Origin: Tetrahymena elliotti 4EA
Lineage: Eukaryota > Ciliophora > Oligohymenophorea > Hymenostomatida > Tetrahymenidae
Assembly (NCBI GenBank): GCA_000231825.2
Contig: JH720298.1
Location: forward strand, 1,153,192-1,174,559
Length of the DNA: 21,368 bases
Reading direction: 5' to 3'
Part shown: positions 8,341 through 20,100 of the stretch, one piece after another
Layout of the letters: every line of letters begins with the position of its first letter
Numbering within the stretch: the stretch's first letter is position 1
Translations under genes and position numbers: made by a program
Notes under the pieces: model-generated
The model's input: the letters and a program-made list of their open reading frames with translations, nothing else
Databases searched by the model: none
Told to the model about the DNA's origin: nothing

Positions 8341-9250
8341 AATATGATTTAATTATGGTGTCTATAAGAGTGAGTGAGAAAAGGTGATGTTTGTTTTGGA
8401 TGAGGAAAAATGAAATTATTGTTTAGTAATTAAGATAAAAATAAATCGAAGTTTTTGAGTTTATTAATTAATAATTGTTTTTGCTTTTTTTCATCTACAT
8501 TCTATTTTTCAGATTATGAGTCTCATTTTCTGAGACAATCTCTAAATTTTTCCGCTAAATAATTTTTTCTAATAATCTTGAAAAGTAAAACAAACATTCA
8601 TGAGCAAGTAAAAAGATTAAACAAATAATCAAGCAAGCAAATATATAAATAAATAAAGGGGTAAGTAGTTGATTATTAAGAAAAAGAAAGCTAGCTAGCT
8701 AACTAAATATTAATTGAAGGAAATTAGCTTTGAGTAAAATCTATTTGGGTGTATTTTATCTTAATTATTATGTGTCTCGCGGATAAAAAAATTAATTAAA
8801 TAAAAACAAAAAATATTCAATTGTTATTTTGTTTGTTTATTCTTTTTTTGAAGATTTGAAATTGCATTGATATTTGATTGAAAATGCTTGTATGTATGTC
8901 TATATATATGTATTATTGCTTGATTGCTTGTTTATTTGCTTAAATTGATATGAAGATAGTTTGATATTAGTTAAATGGATAAATAGATAGAAAGATAGAT
9001 AGATAGAGTGGTTTGATGAATATCAAAAAAAGAAAGCAAAAAAGAACTAACTAAGTAAAAATTAAATAAAAAAGAAGCTAATAAATCAACTATCTTAAAA
9101 AGGAAAGAAAAATTAAATAATAATTAAAATTATAGTATCAAAAAACTAAAAAATCAAAAAAACAATAAAAGTAAATAAAATCAAACCCACTTTGGGCAAG
9201 ATAGTAGGAAAGAAAGAAAACAACATAACAAAATTAAGGAAAAGAACAGG
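8341..9250. promoter_or_regulatory. Upstream region of importin-beta, low-complexity rich
   Basis: This 5' flank carries simple repeats: AGCTAGCTAGCT near 8688-8700, TATG/TATA runs near 8888-8910, TTGCTTGATTGCTTGTTT at about 8918-8935, and GATA repeats at 8981-9007. A short hairpin GTCTCA-TTTTC-TGAGAC sits at 8520-8536. TTTTTCCGC occurs at about 8548-8556 and CGCGGATAAAAAA at 8778-8790. The last 200 bases are A-rich with few T, as expected of a ciliate 5' leader. No TATA box or start site can be assigned with confidence. Confidence 0.35.
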
Positions 9251-12200
9251 ATGAGTGACTTCAACTAATTGTTGAATACCGCCATGCTTGGTGGAGCTAA
9301 CAGAACTTAAGCTGAAAAGTAATTAGAAATGATCTGCATGAGTGATGCTTCCAACTTCTTCAAAAATCTCGTTACTGAGCTCTATAACGAAAGCAATCCA
9401 GAAAATTTAAGACAATTTGCTGGTACTCTTATCAAAAATTCAGTTCGTTTAGATGTAATACATATTTTTCAATTGAAAATCTTTTCAGACTCCCCAAGGA
9501 TTCACATAAACCTATTTATTCATGATAAATCTCTCATTTTATAGTTCTTTTACAGAAAATGATTGTGGTAATTAATCCTTTTTATTTTTGTATAGCTCTA
9601 GGGAAAATTATTATGGGCCACTTTAGACTCCAATCTTAGAGATAGCATTAAAAATACTCTTCTTTCAGTCATGATAGTTAAGTTCCCTTCAATATAGAAA
9701 ACTTGTGCTAACGTAAGTCTATTCTTTCTTATTAGTTTTTCATTTATTTATCTTTCTGGCTTTCATCGCTTCCATTCATTTAGCATGCAAATAGTAGTAA
9801 ATAATATTCCAGTAAAATATTTTTATTTTCCTCATTGAAAGAGTGCAAAAAAACAACTAAATTTGAAGAAAACCTCACACCAAGCAGTTTTTCACAGCAT
9901 ATATATGAACTAGTTTATAAAATTATCTTTTAGACTTGTTTCTCGAAATTAGTATCTTTGATAAATATCTAATTTTTCATAAGCTTTTAATATTTCTTTA
10001 TATTTTTTAATTTTTCTTGGATCTGATTTTGATCTTCGCGGAAAAATTAATTAAATAAAAAACCTAAACTAAATACTCATAAAATGAGCATTATTTTCCA
10101 CAAATCTTTCTAATAATGACAATAATAATAACTGCTATAATGTGATACATAAAAATGTCGATAATCTTTTTTCTAAGTGAAATGAATGCGAAAGCCACGT
10201 TTATAATAGATATACTAAAAATTACATTTTATGAATTTCTTATTTATGAAATTTCTTTTAATTTTAGGCCATTTCTACTATCTTTACTGTTGAAATTATG
10301 GAAGAAAGATGGCTCAATCTTATTGATGATTTATCAAATAGCACCTAACCTTCTGTCTCTGCTGATGTTAGAAAGGCTGCTATTCTTACCCTTGGTTAAA
10401 TTTGTGATAAGCTCAAAGAATTCAGATTAGGTAAACAAAATTACATCTCAAATTTCATTTGTTTTAGGTTCCAAAAAGAAAGAAAGTTCATTAATTTAGC
10501 AAGTCCATAAAAGTGCCTTTCAATAGCAAAAACAATATTATTTCTAGCTCAGAATCAATGTTTAAAAATAAATAGAATTAGTTTGTTTTTACTTGAGTAT
10601 TAAAAACACAAGCTACAATATCAATAAGAAAATAAAAAAGGAACCATAAGAAGCAAATTTATTTCATCATAAAATTACAAAGAGAAAACAATCGTTCACT
10701 CCAAATCAAGCTAAAAAATGAAAATGATAAATTATTTAAAAATAAATATGCTTGAAACATTCGATTTACTAATGAATATTTTAATTAAAAACTAGGTTAC
10801 AAATTAGCTGGAGCTACCAAAGAAAAGATTTTGATGGCTATTTTAATCGGTTTGTCTCCCGAAGAGTAAGATTTGGAAATTAGAGAAAACAGTATTGTTG
10901 CTTTAGGAGATTGTGTTGAATTTATGACTGATATCTTAGAAGCTGAATAAGTTAGAGATTATACTGCTTAGTTGTTAATCGCTGCTTTATAACATCCTCA
11001 TGAAAAAATTAAAGTTACTGCTCTTCAACGTTCCAGTGATTTTGTTAAAGCTATCTATGTTTATTTCAGCAAATACGTTAGTGCATTCTTCAATGCTACA
11101 TAAGCTTCCATCCTTAATAATGATGAAGAAGTATGTATTCCTGCTATGGAAATCTGGAGTACCCTCGCCATCGAATATCATGAAAGAGAAGAAAAGAATC
11201 ACTAAGTCAATAGAGTTGATGTTTAAACTATTCAAAATCCCAACCATATTTTACTCATCTAAGAATAATTAGTTTAATGTCTCTTGTAAAATCTCTTGAA
11301 AAACAACTTGGATGATGACTCTGAAGCTGAATCTACCATCTAAGATGCTTCCTAAAAAGCACTCTGTGCCATCGTTGAATGCGTTGGTGATGCTGTAGTT
11401 AACACCTTTACTGCTTTCATCACTAATACACTTACCAACTCAGAATGGACTTACAGACAAGGAGCTATTCTTGCATTCGGTGCCTTAATGGAAGGTATCA
11501 GTGAAAATTTCATCTTAGATTTAATTACTAAAGCCTTTTCAGAATATGTCAAGACTTTAAAAGATCCTGTCATTAAAGTTAAGGTAAATAATAAATGCTC
11601 ATAATATTCATTATTCTTATTTCAAAAAAACTATTTATTTTAATTAAAATATCTTTGAAAACTACTTCTATTTACTATTGATTGATAAAGAATATTTCTA
11701 ACTTTTTTGTTTTAATTATTTTAGGAAAGTGGTGCTAAGTTACTTTCTAAGATTGCTGAATATCATCCCAAGGCAGTTCTTTTAAGATCAAATATCAGCG
11801 TTGATCTACCTGTCATTGTTGAATCCCTCAAGTAAGTTCCTTCTATCTCTAGACAAATTTGCTGGTTCTTCTGCTTCCTAGCTGAAAACTTAGACAAGTA
11901 TCCTCAAAACTTTATTTCTCAACACTTCGATATCCTCGTTGAATCTCTCATTTAAAATGGTAACAATAAAATAATTTTCAATGAAATTCATTTATCTAAA
12001 AAAAATCTTTATTTTAAAAATAGCTATTAGAAACGACTTAGGAGCTGGAAACTAGAATGTTATTGATGTTTCTTTCATGTCCGCCCTCAATATTATCCAT
12101 TACTCTCGTGACTAAAACATTGGATATAAGTATCTCAATTTCTTCCTTACTCTCTTCAAGGACTCATATGCTATTCATCCTCTTGAAAGAAGAAGTGCCA

Positions 12201-13283
12201 TTCAATCTGGAATCCTATCTGCCCTTCATGTAATTTATTTAATTTAACTCATTAAATAAATCTAAATAACAAATTTTTTAAATAAAAAAAGGCTTGCTTA
12301 TTAACTTTAGATGAAAAGTTCGATGCCAACATGTCTGATATAGTATTCTAATTAGTTGTTGATCATTTCAATAATATTAAGAATGTTGATAGCGATGGTA
12401 TGTACATCGTTAGTGCTCTTGCCACATGCATTGGTACTCACTTTGTTAAATATTTAGACAAGGTCTGGCCTTACATTGAACATGCTTTGACTTAAAGATA
12501 ATAAGATTTGGAACTCTTTAAGACTTGCATGGGAACTATTGCTGATGTTGCTAGAGCTTGTGACAACCAATTCTCATCCAAGCTTGCTATTTTGAATAAC
12601 TTATTTGCTGCTCTTGAATCCGCTCAATTCAACAGAGATGTTAAGCTCAATATCTTCAGTTGTATTGGTGATATTTGTCTTGCTACTAAGGAAAATACTC
12701 TTGGCTACCTTGACAACTTAGTTAAAATCTTTGATATTGGTTTCACTGCTGCTGTTGAACTCTCAAGATCTGACTAATCAGACATATACGAATACTCTGA
12801 ATAATTAAAGGAAAAGCTTATTGAATCATATACCTGTGTTCTCCATGGTATTAATGACACTCAATAAAACCCCACATTCCTTCAACATTGCCCTAAGCTA
12901 GTTGAATTTATTTCTTTAACCTGTGATAGAAATCTCCATCCCACTGTCGTAATATTCCTTTTAAATGTTAGATGCTTTTAATCTAATATTGCACTTTATT
13001 CAATTAAAATAACATAATATTTATAAAAAATAAATAGGATTATGTTAGAAACTGCTTGACATTGCTTGTTGACATTGGTAACTTCTATAAAAATTAGGTT
13101 GCTCCTTACATAAAAACCTAATTCACAAAATAGCTTATTGATGTTTTATAATAAAACGATCAAAGTGAAGAAGGTAAAGAAACAATCAGCTTCGCTCACA
13201 GAGTAAATTTCTTTTTTTTTAATCAATTTAAAAGTTTTCTAAAAATATTTCATTTAAATTATTAGGTACTCTAAGAACTCTGA
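9251..13283 (+). CDS. Importin subunit beta-1 (karyopherin beta-1)
   Basis: Nuclear import receptor: it carries importin-alpha/cargo through nuclear pores and releases it on Ran-GTP binding. Nine exons: 9251-9454, 9596-9712, 10268-10430, 10796-11583, 11725-11959, 12024-12229, 12292-12948, 13038-13202, 13266-13283. All phases agree, giving 850 codons (the human protein has about 876). The N-terminal importin-beta domain is clear (AEKQLEMICMSD, LRQFAGTLIKNSV, GKLLWATLD). HEAT repeats follow throughout (WTYRQGAILAFGALMEG; DPVIKVKESG). DDDSEAE at residues 334-340 sits where importin-beta has its acidic loop. The ATG at 9251 (MSDFNQLLNTAMLGG) is the first in frame before the conserved domain. Introns 2 and 3 are long (555 and 365 nt); the others are 62-141 nt. 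TAA/TAG encode Gln throughout. Exon codons are C-richer than the surroundings, as in highly expressed ciliate genes. Alternatives such as transportin fit less well. Confidence 0.93.
9713..10267 (+). other. Long intron 2 of the importin-beta gene
   Basis: A 555-nt intron with a strong GTAAGT donor and a TTTTAG acceptor. It contains TTCGCGGAAAAATTAATTAA near 10035-10054, closely matching CTCGCGGATAAAAAAATTAA at 8777-8796 upstream of the gene. It also contains the reverse complement of the TTTTTCCGC motif (10038-10046). I see no RNA gene with clear boxes inside it. Confidence 0.7.
10431..10795 (+). other. Long intron 3 of the importin-beta gene
   Basis: A 365-nt intron, GTAAAC to ACTAG, splitting a Gly codon (phase 1). 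It is AT-rich with no internal feature I can name. Confidence 0.75.
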
Positions 13284-13348
13284 GAGTATTGAAAAAAAAT
13301 AAGAATTGTTAATTTTAATAGTATTTAGAATATTGCAAAATTTAGTTA

Positions 13349-13354
13349 AATAAA
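13349..13354 (+). terminator. Possible poly(A) signal of importin-beta
   Basis: AATAAA lies 65 bases after the importin-beta TGA. The motif is common by chance in DNA this AT-rich, so this is weak. Confidence 0.25.
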
Positions 13355-14597
13355 AACACACATAATAACAACAAAACCAATAACCACACTCTTACGTACA
13401 CACATAATTACATACAAGCACAATAACATAAATGCATACGTTCATACATACAATATTTTATCATTCAGTTTAGATTTAAATTCTTAAAATCTCTAATTTA
13501 AAATTTATTAATAAAAAATTCCATCCCATATATTATTATCCATATCTTCTAAGTAAATAAATAATCAATATCACAACAACTCTGTGTATCCTGATTTATA
13601 TTTGATTTATAATTGTATTCATCTTAAATATCTATTTTGTCTATTACACTCACTTTTTATATATAAAGTAATTCAAATTTCATTTATTAAATTCATAAAT
13701 TAAATACTAATTGTCTAATAAGACTTTTATCGATAAAAATAAATCTAGTTTTGTTAAAGTAAATAACAATTACTAAGATAAATTATATTCATAAATAATA
13801 TCAGCTGGTAATAATTAATGTATTTAACTTATCCAATTAAAGAAACAAAAATACTTTTTTCATTTTTAATATTTATTATTTTTTGAGGAATTTTAATCAA
13901 ATCTAAAAAGAAGAAAAATGTTCATTTTTGTCTTTTATACAAAAAAGGTAATTTGAAAACTTAAAAGTTGAATAAAGCAAATAAATAATTTTAGTTATTT
14001 TATTTGTTATCAATTAGTTAAAAATAATAATTTATTAAACCAAAATAATAATTATTCAGAATTAAAAACAAAGCAAAAAAATTAAGTATGTGTATGCTAT
14101 TCAAAAACGTAAGCTAGTTATACAGATAAATAATTTTTTATTCACTTCATCAATATGAATTAACTTATAATTTAATTTTAGCATTCCTAACGATGAAAGA
14201 TAGGTGGACTTTAGCCTATTTTTAAAGATAAATAATATCAATATTTTTCAATTTATCAAATTTTAAAAAAAAATTGTTTAATAAAGCAAGATCAATTGAT
14301 CAGAATTCTGTTTCTATTATTAGATTAAAAGGATATTAATAATAATCAATAAAAATGGTTTATTATTTTGAGAACAAATGATAGAAATTTGTTAGAAATT
14401 ATGAAATTAGAAATAAAAATAAAATTTTTTGGATATAAAATTATTTTTTTTGAAAAATATTGTAGAAATAATTGATAAAATATTACTTTTAATGTATTTA
14501 TTAATAAGTATTAAAGTAATATTTGGAGATATTATATTTTAATTAAATTTACAATTAGATTTAGTTAACAAATTTATCATTTAAAGAGGTAATAACA
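13355..14597. other. Intergenic region with G-poor tract
   Basis: From about 13350 to 13466 the + strand is nearly free of G and rich in ACA/CATA units (for example ACACACATAATAACAACAAA), a strong strand asymmetry just past the importin-beta stop. The rest is AT-rich, with a 12-bp palindrome GATCAATTGATC at 14290-14301. No gene seen. The last about 100 bases presumably hold the promoter and leader of the next gene. Confidence 0.4.
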
Positions 14598-15722
14598 ATG
14601 AGTAATAAATAGCAAAAAGAAAATTAGAACCATATTGATATTTTTTCATTGCTTTAGGATGGAATCAAAAATTATGAGTAAAAAGGTTTACACCTTAAGT
14701 TGAAAGAAAGGTCTGGAAGAATTCCTTACTGTTTATATGAAGATTTAAAGATTATTTTTGAGTTTAGCTAAAATTCAGAATCAAAATTAACTGTTTTCAA
14801 ATAACTCGCAAATGGCTCTTTAAACCATAGATCAGAAGAATCAATAAGAAGTCGTTACAGAGATTATATTGTAGGGTTAACTCCTACTGATATTTAAAAT
14901 ATTACAAAATATGTTATTGATAAAAGATCTATTGAAGGTTACCTTATCAAAGAAAGGGATTCATATGGAAATGAAAAGCTAATAGTAAGGGAAAACTTCA
15001 AAACAGCAAGTAGTGAATCAAAGTCTCAAAAATCACCCTCCAAACAAATTAATGAACAATAAAATAAGAGTAAAGAAGAAATAAAGCTTCCTTTAAAAAG
15101 AAAACAAGAAAATGTGCCTGAAATTCTCATAAATGGTAAAAAGTAGCTGAAATCAATAAAAATCTAAAATGAGAAGGAGTCTTAATAAAAGACAAAAGAA
15201 ATTGAAAATGTATAATAAGATGAAGAAGAGGAAAAGGAATTCTAGTTTAAAAAAAGTTAATAAAATAAAAATTAGACCAATTAACAAAATGAAGTTGAAT
15301 AGAAAGCTAAAAAGAATTAAAGTGATCAATAGGAAATCTAGTAGCCTCAGCCCAAATAAAATCAATAGCATTAAAATTAAGTTTAAGCCCATAAAACATC
15401 AAATTAGTTAAATGATTAGGAGTATAAAGATGCTAGGGAGCTAGATGTCTACATCCATTTCCTAGCTAATTATGAAAATGTTCAAAAAAAGAGTTTGATT
15501 CATACTCTTGATAAACTTTCCGGAGATTTCAACTAGCTTGTTGATTACTTGTAAAGTCAAAACCATAATTTATTGTGGAAGGAAGATGAAGACTAAGTAT
15601 TACGCAACTTTAGTCAATAGTCACCCCAAACAATATACCTTCTTAAAACATTAAAGAAAGGCAAAGAAAATATCTTAAAAAGGGCTACCTATTTAGGCAT
15701 AGAGCTCCCTGATTTTGAATGA
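14598..15722 (+). CDS. Rap1-like Myb-domain protein (putative telomere/chromatin factor)
   Basis: A single exon of 374 codons from ATG 14598 to TGA 15720-15722. Residues 40-91 form a Myb/homeodomain-like helical unit: an acidic start (YEDLKIIFEF), a middle helix (VFKQLANGSLNHRS) and a recognition-like helix ESIRSRYRDYIVGL. YVIDK, GYLIKERDSYGNEKLIV follow (105-130), an arrangement strongly reminiscent of the Myb unit of yeast Rap1. Residues 135-275 are a Lys/Glu/Gln-rich disordered linker with KLPLKRKQ, a possible nuclear localisation signal (163-170). Residues 279-374 are ordered: helices YIHFLANYE and KLSGDFNQLVDYLQ, then LLWKEDEDQVL and ENILKRATYLGIE, a layout like the Rap1 C-terminus (helices, W-x-x-[ED]-D, closing basic helix). 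Rap1 proteins act at telomeres, usually through a TRF-type partner. Another Myb/homeobox-like nuclear factor, such as a DNA-adenine-methyltransferase partner subunit, is possible. Motifs are seen; the name is inferred. Confidence 0.55.
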
Positions 15723-17136
15723 AAAAGGAAGGATTGAAAATATCTTTAATGAAAAGTAAATGACATAAATCTAAATAATAAGAAATAGCATTTTCTACCA
15801 ATAATTGAATTACTGCAATATTTTTTTATTATTTCAAATCCGCGGTTAGATTTTTATATTTAAATTCTTAGAATTATAAAAATATATCCAAATAGCAATT
15901 ATGTTTGTTCCATAATATATAAATTTATTTTATCATCAAAGATTTACTCTTGAAGCTTATTTATTAAATATTCATTTATTTTTACAACTAATGCTATCTA
16001 AAATTTAACTTTAAAAGCTAAATACATTATCATATTTAATATTTCTCATTTAGTAGAGAAAAATTTTGAAAGAAACTTAACAAAAGTTAAATAATTATTA
16101 GAAAATTTATGAATTATCTTATTTTCAAATAGATAAATTAAAATACTATCAAAATATTATTTTTGAAATTAATTAATCATTGTTTTTAATAGATTTCAGA
16201 ACTGGTTGTATAAATTATTAAATAAATTAAATAGAATCAAGTAAGAAGAGAGAATAAAAGTGCGAAATTAAAAATGCTTAAAAATAATAAATATTTTATT
16301 TTTAATTATTTTGAAGTTTAACTAATTCTATGATTAGGGCCTTTTTAGATTTGAGTATTTAGGAAATAATAAATTTTAGACTTACTACTCCTTGATAGAT
16401 GATTTTATAAGCTAGATTATTGAGTAATACTCATTTTATTTTTTATTTGGAAAAACATAACAAAAATAATTATTGCAAAATTTATTATTGATGTTAAAAA
16501 TTTATAATAAAATATCATCAATTATGAAAAAAAATATTTTTTAAACTAATAATTTTTTGTTCAATTATTTAAATTGTTAGATGAATATTTTGTAATTTGA
16601 ATAAAATTTTATTTTTTATTCTTGTTAAAATTAAATTTTAATAAAATTGAAATTCATAAGTTAATATTTATTGGATAAAACCTTTTTTGATTTGAATGTT
16701 CAGTAAAAAAATAAATTTGAAATTAATGAAAGGATAACAATGACAAATAAATAAGTATATTTAAGTTGTTGATAATAATTTACTAATATTATTATTATGA
16801 ATGATGATAAGATATTTATTGATTTTCCATTCATCACTAATAAAATTAAATTAACAAATTATTTTTTTATTTGGATATGATAATTATGCAAATATTTAAA
16901 TGTTTGATTGCTTGTTTGTTTATTTGTTTGTTAAACTACTTTTTTTTGGGTTATTTGTTAAATTGAATTCAAGTAAGATTTTTATGAAAATTTGTGATTG
17001 ATTCACATTTATTTTTGAAAAATAATTAAAAGAATTACCAAAAAGATAGCAATAAAGAGTAGATTATAGGTGTGAAAAGAATAGATATTAATAGCAGGTA
17101 TTCAGTAAAAATCTAATTTAAACTAAATAGTATTTA
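15723..17136. other. AT-rich intergenic region
   Basis: No gene recognised on either strand in about 1.4 kb. CCGCGG at about 15840 is an isolated GC block. TTTGATTGCTTGTTTGTTTA at about 16902-16921 resembles the low-complexity tract upstream of importin-beta and lies about 220 bases before the next start codon. The final stretch is the presumed promoter and leader of the 17137 gene. Confidence 0.4.
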
Positions 17137-20100
17137 ATGAAACTTTCATTTGTGTCAGCTTAAAGTCAAAACAGTGTTCTTTACTCTCCAACTTAGAGTT
17201 ATGCTGTTTAATCTTTTAACAATACTTCAAAAAGCATTGAAACTGCTCAATAATTGGTGAATTAGTAAAAGTAGCAATAACAGTAGTTAAAAGCATAAAA
17301 TAATTTTGTTTCTTTTTCAAATATTTAAGTAAACTCTCCTCCTAATAACAAAATGAATGAAAATAAATAGCTTAGTCTTTCTTATAAGAGCTTGCTGCTT
17401 TAGAGTCCTAATTAGACAACATAAATAAGTACTACAAGTGGAAGAGAAAACATTTAAAAGAATCTTAGTGCCAGTTTCACAAAATCTCCTAAGTAAGTAA
17501 CATTTAGTGATAACAAAAATGAAGTTTAATAGCTTAATAATCAAGATGTAATAAATCCTTACAGTTTAAGAGAAGCAAGATAAAAATAACAACATCCTGT
17601 GCAATCTTAAATTTAAAAATCTGATAAAATATTAGTTGAGGAAAATATTCAAAATGATAATAGCAATAATGATAAAAATTCACTATTTTTAATATCCAAG
17701 CAGCAAGCTTAAAGTTCTACAGAAGAACAAGAGAGATAGAACAGTATTTATACAGATTAATCTGGATTAAAATATTTTAAAAAACCTAGCAGTAGTGATG
17801 ATATAGAGATTAACTAGCGCAACAAACTATTTTACTTAAATAATAATTGCCTAGGAGAAAGAAGTGTGATTAAAGAAGTTACTGAAGAGGATTCTGATAT
17901 AAAAGCTAGGGTAAATAATGATTATAGTAACCATTAAGAAAGTCCTGAATTTGATTTGATAAAGTAAAATTTAATGAATTAAGAATATATGGAATACAAA
18001 AATTAGTAACAATCAGTATTCAAGCTACCAAATGCTTAGGAGAATAAAGATAAGTAGGAGCAAATCAAAAATGTCATTGTGGAAAACAAAAAGATTTCTA
18101 TGATAAAAAATAACATAAAAAATAGGCTTGCTGAATTAGAAAAGAAAATAGAAGATGCCAATAAAAATAATGGAGAACTTCATGAGCAATTAGACAAAAT
18201 AGATAACCATACTCTTCAAGAAAGTTAAAGTGAATTAGAAGATTTTAGCATTAATAATAGTAAATTTATGAAGTCTATTTCTCAAAATAAAGATATCGAT
18301 AGTACTAAAATCACTCCTCGTGTTTCTAACAATGATGAATAAAATACTTAAAAACCAAATTAGAATACCCTCCTTTTTCAAAAAACAATCAAGTATGAAA
18401 ATTTAAATTAAAATCCTTATCTCGGCTAAGAATTGACAAATAACTTTACAACTTAAAAATATATTCATGAAATCAAAGAGTAAAATCTTAAATAGCAAGA
18501 TAATTCTCTATTTTCTACCAACAAAATTGATATTAGAAGACATAGTTAGTTAGAAGGTTAATCTAATAATGAATAAAACCAAAATAATTCATATTAAATT
18601 GTTCATTAAATCAAACAAAATAAGAATTCTAATATCATCAAAGAAAATGCACAAAATACTTCAAGAGATGACCAGTCTAATATTTCTGCTTTAGTTAGAG
18701 ATTTTTCTCATATTGCTGAAAATAAAAAGGTAAATGACTCCTCCTATCATAATAACCAAAACTCCTTCAGCGTTGCTTCTGAATACAAGAAACAATTCAT
18801 ACCTTTCTAAGAAAATTAGAATTAGGAAATATAGCATCCAATTTTATAAAATAGTTAATATAATTAAGGAAACTAATAGACCTAAAATATACCTACTAAT
18901 AGCTATTAGCATAATTTCTCATTCAGAGATAGAAATGCTGCAGAAAATGATAAAAATGGAATAAGTACCCTAAAAAAGAGAGATTTGAGTAATGATGAAT
19001 TCACAAAATATTACACTAATGTACAATAAAAGATAAAATAATACAAAGAAAATAGCATCAATTCTTCAAAGCAGCTCAACTAGTCAAATGAAAGCAATTA
19101 AGAATAAATCAAATAAGATCTAAATTATCATTAAAATACCTATTAACAAAAGCATTAAATACTATAAGATAGTAATAAGGAATTGATAAGATCTATTACA
19201 GGTGGTAATAATAGAATAGATGGGTTTAATGGGTTTAGAAGAGGTCATCAGTTAGATAAATTTATGAGAAGTTAGCAAGAAAGAAGCTATTAAAGTAATG
19301 ATAGAAGTAGAAAAAGCTAAGAAAAATCCTAATAAAATTTAAAAGATTAAAATGAGTTGGATAATAGTAGACATAGTAAAGCAGGAAGTTTAAATAAATC
19401 AAGTTAAGAATTAAAAACTATGTTGAATGAGGATCTTAATCACTCTTTCAATAAGCATGAATAACTGAAATAAATAAAAGACCATATTGTAGATGAAATA
19501 GAGAAATAAAAGTTTAAAATGAGTTTTGAAAAATCAAGACAGTCTCATACTTTGAATGAATCAGGAAATGAGTAAATTATTAACAAATAGAAGTAAAATG
19601 ATAGTAAATTGTATATTTCAAATGCAGCAGGAAATAACTTAAGCAGTAGTTTTACAAATAAATCAGATTATTCTAATTAGATTAAAAAATAGAATGAAAA
19701 TGAAACTCACCATGAAGTTTAAGCTAACAAACACTAAAAGATTAACCAAGAAAACAAATAATTATTTAATCAATTGTAAAAGTAATCATCATAAAATTCT
19801 TAATAATCTTCTTAAATAAACTAGTCGAATGAAAATCAAATAAAAATTTTAAATAATACTTTAAGTAAAAATGATATTTAAAATAGCTCATCAAGATCAA
19901 TATTAGAAAGAAATAATTTAACTGATAGATTAGATACTACTGGAAATATTTATTAAGAAAATAAATAATCAAAATGTATTAATAAAATAGAAACTAAATA
20001 ATAAGAGCCTTCAGAGAAAATTTAAGATTAGTCTAACTTTAACAAAAACTAAATTGATTATAAGGAAAACAAATTATACTAGACAGTTCAAAATCAAATA

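Noticed and set aside
8688..9007. Simple repeats upstream of importin-beta as a CRISPR-like or satellite array
   Set aside because: They are different short low-complexity runs (AGCT, TATG, GATA) without a common unit or spacers.
9329..9544. 71-aa ORF starting inside importin-beta exon 1
   Set aside because: It runs through the 5' splice site at 9455 into intron 1. Its first part is simply importin-beta, truncated by reading TAA as stop.
10155..10430. 91-aa ORF spanning the intron 2/exon 3 boundary
   Set aside because: It begins inside intron 2 and reads exon 3 in the wrong frame; the correct frame continues the HEAT repeats.
10987..11272. Overlapping 86-aa and 90-aa ORFs on opposite strands
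   Set aside because: Both are out-of-frame shadows of importin-beta exon 4, which is continuous under the ciliate code.
15153..15411. Standard-code ORFs on both strands around 15153-15411
   Set aside because: They are frames antisense or out of frame to the 374-codon Rap1-like gene under the ciliate code; their composition mirrors its Lys/Glu/Gln-rich linker.
14598..15722. Chromodomain or HP1-like protein as identity of the 374-aa gene
   Set aside because: No chromodomain aromatic cage pattern is visible; the folded parts fit a Myb-like unit and a helical C-terminus.
17317..17544. Minus-strand 75-aa ORF
   Set aside because: Antisense shadow of the Q-rich gene; many TTA/CTA (antisense TAA/TAG) codons create its openness.
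18734..18964. 76-aa + strand ORF at 18734-18964
   Set aside because: Out-of-frame to the 1286-codon gene, which has no interruption there.
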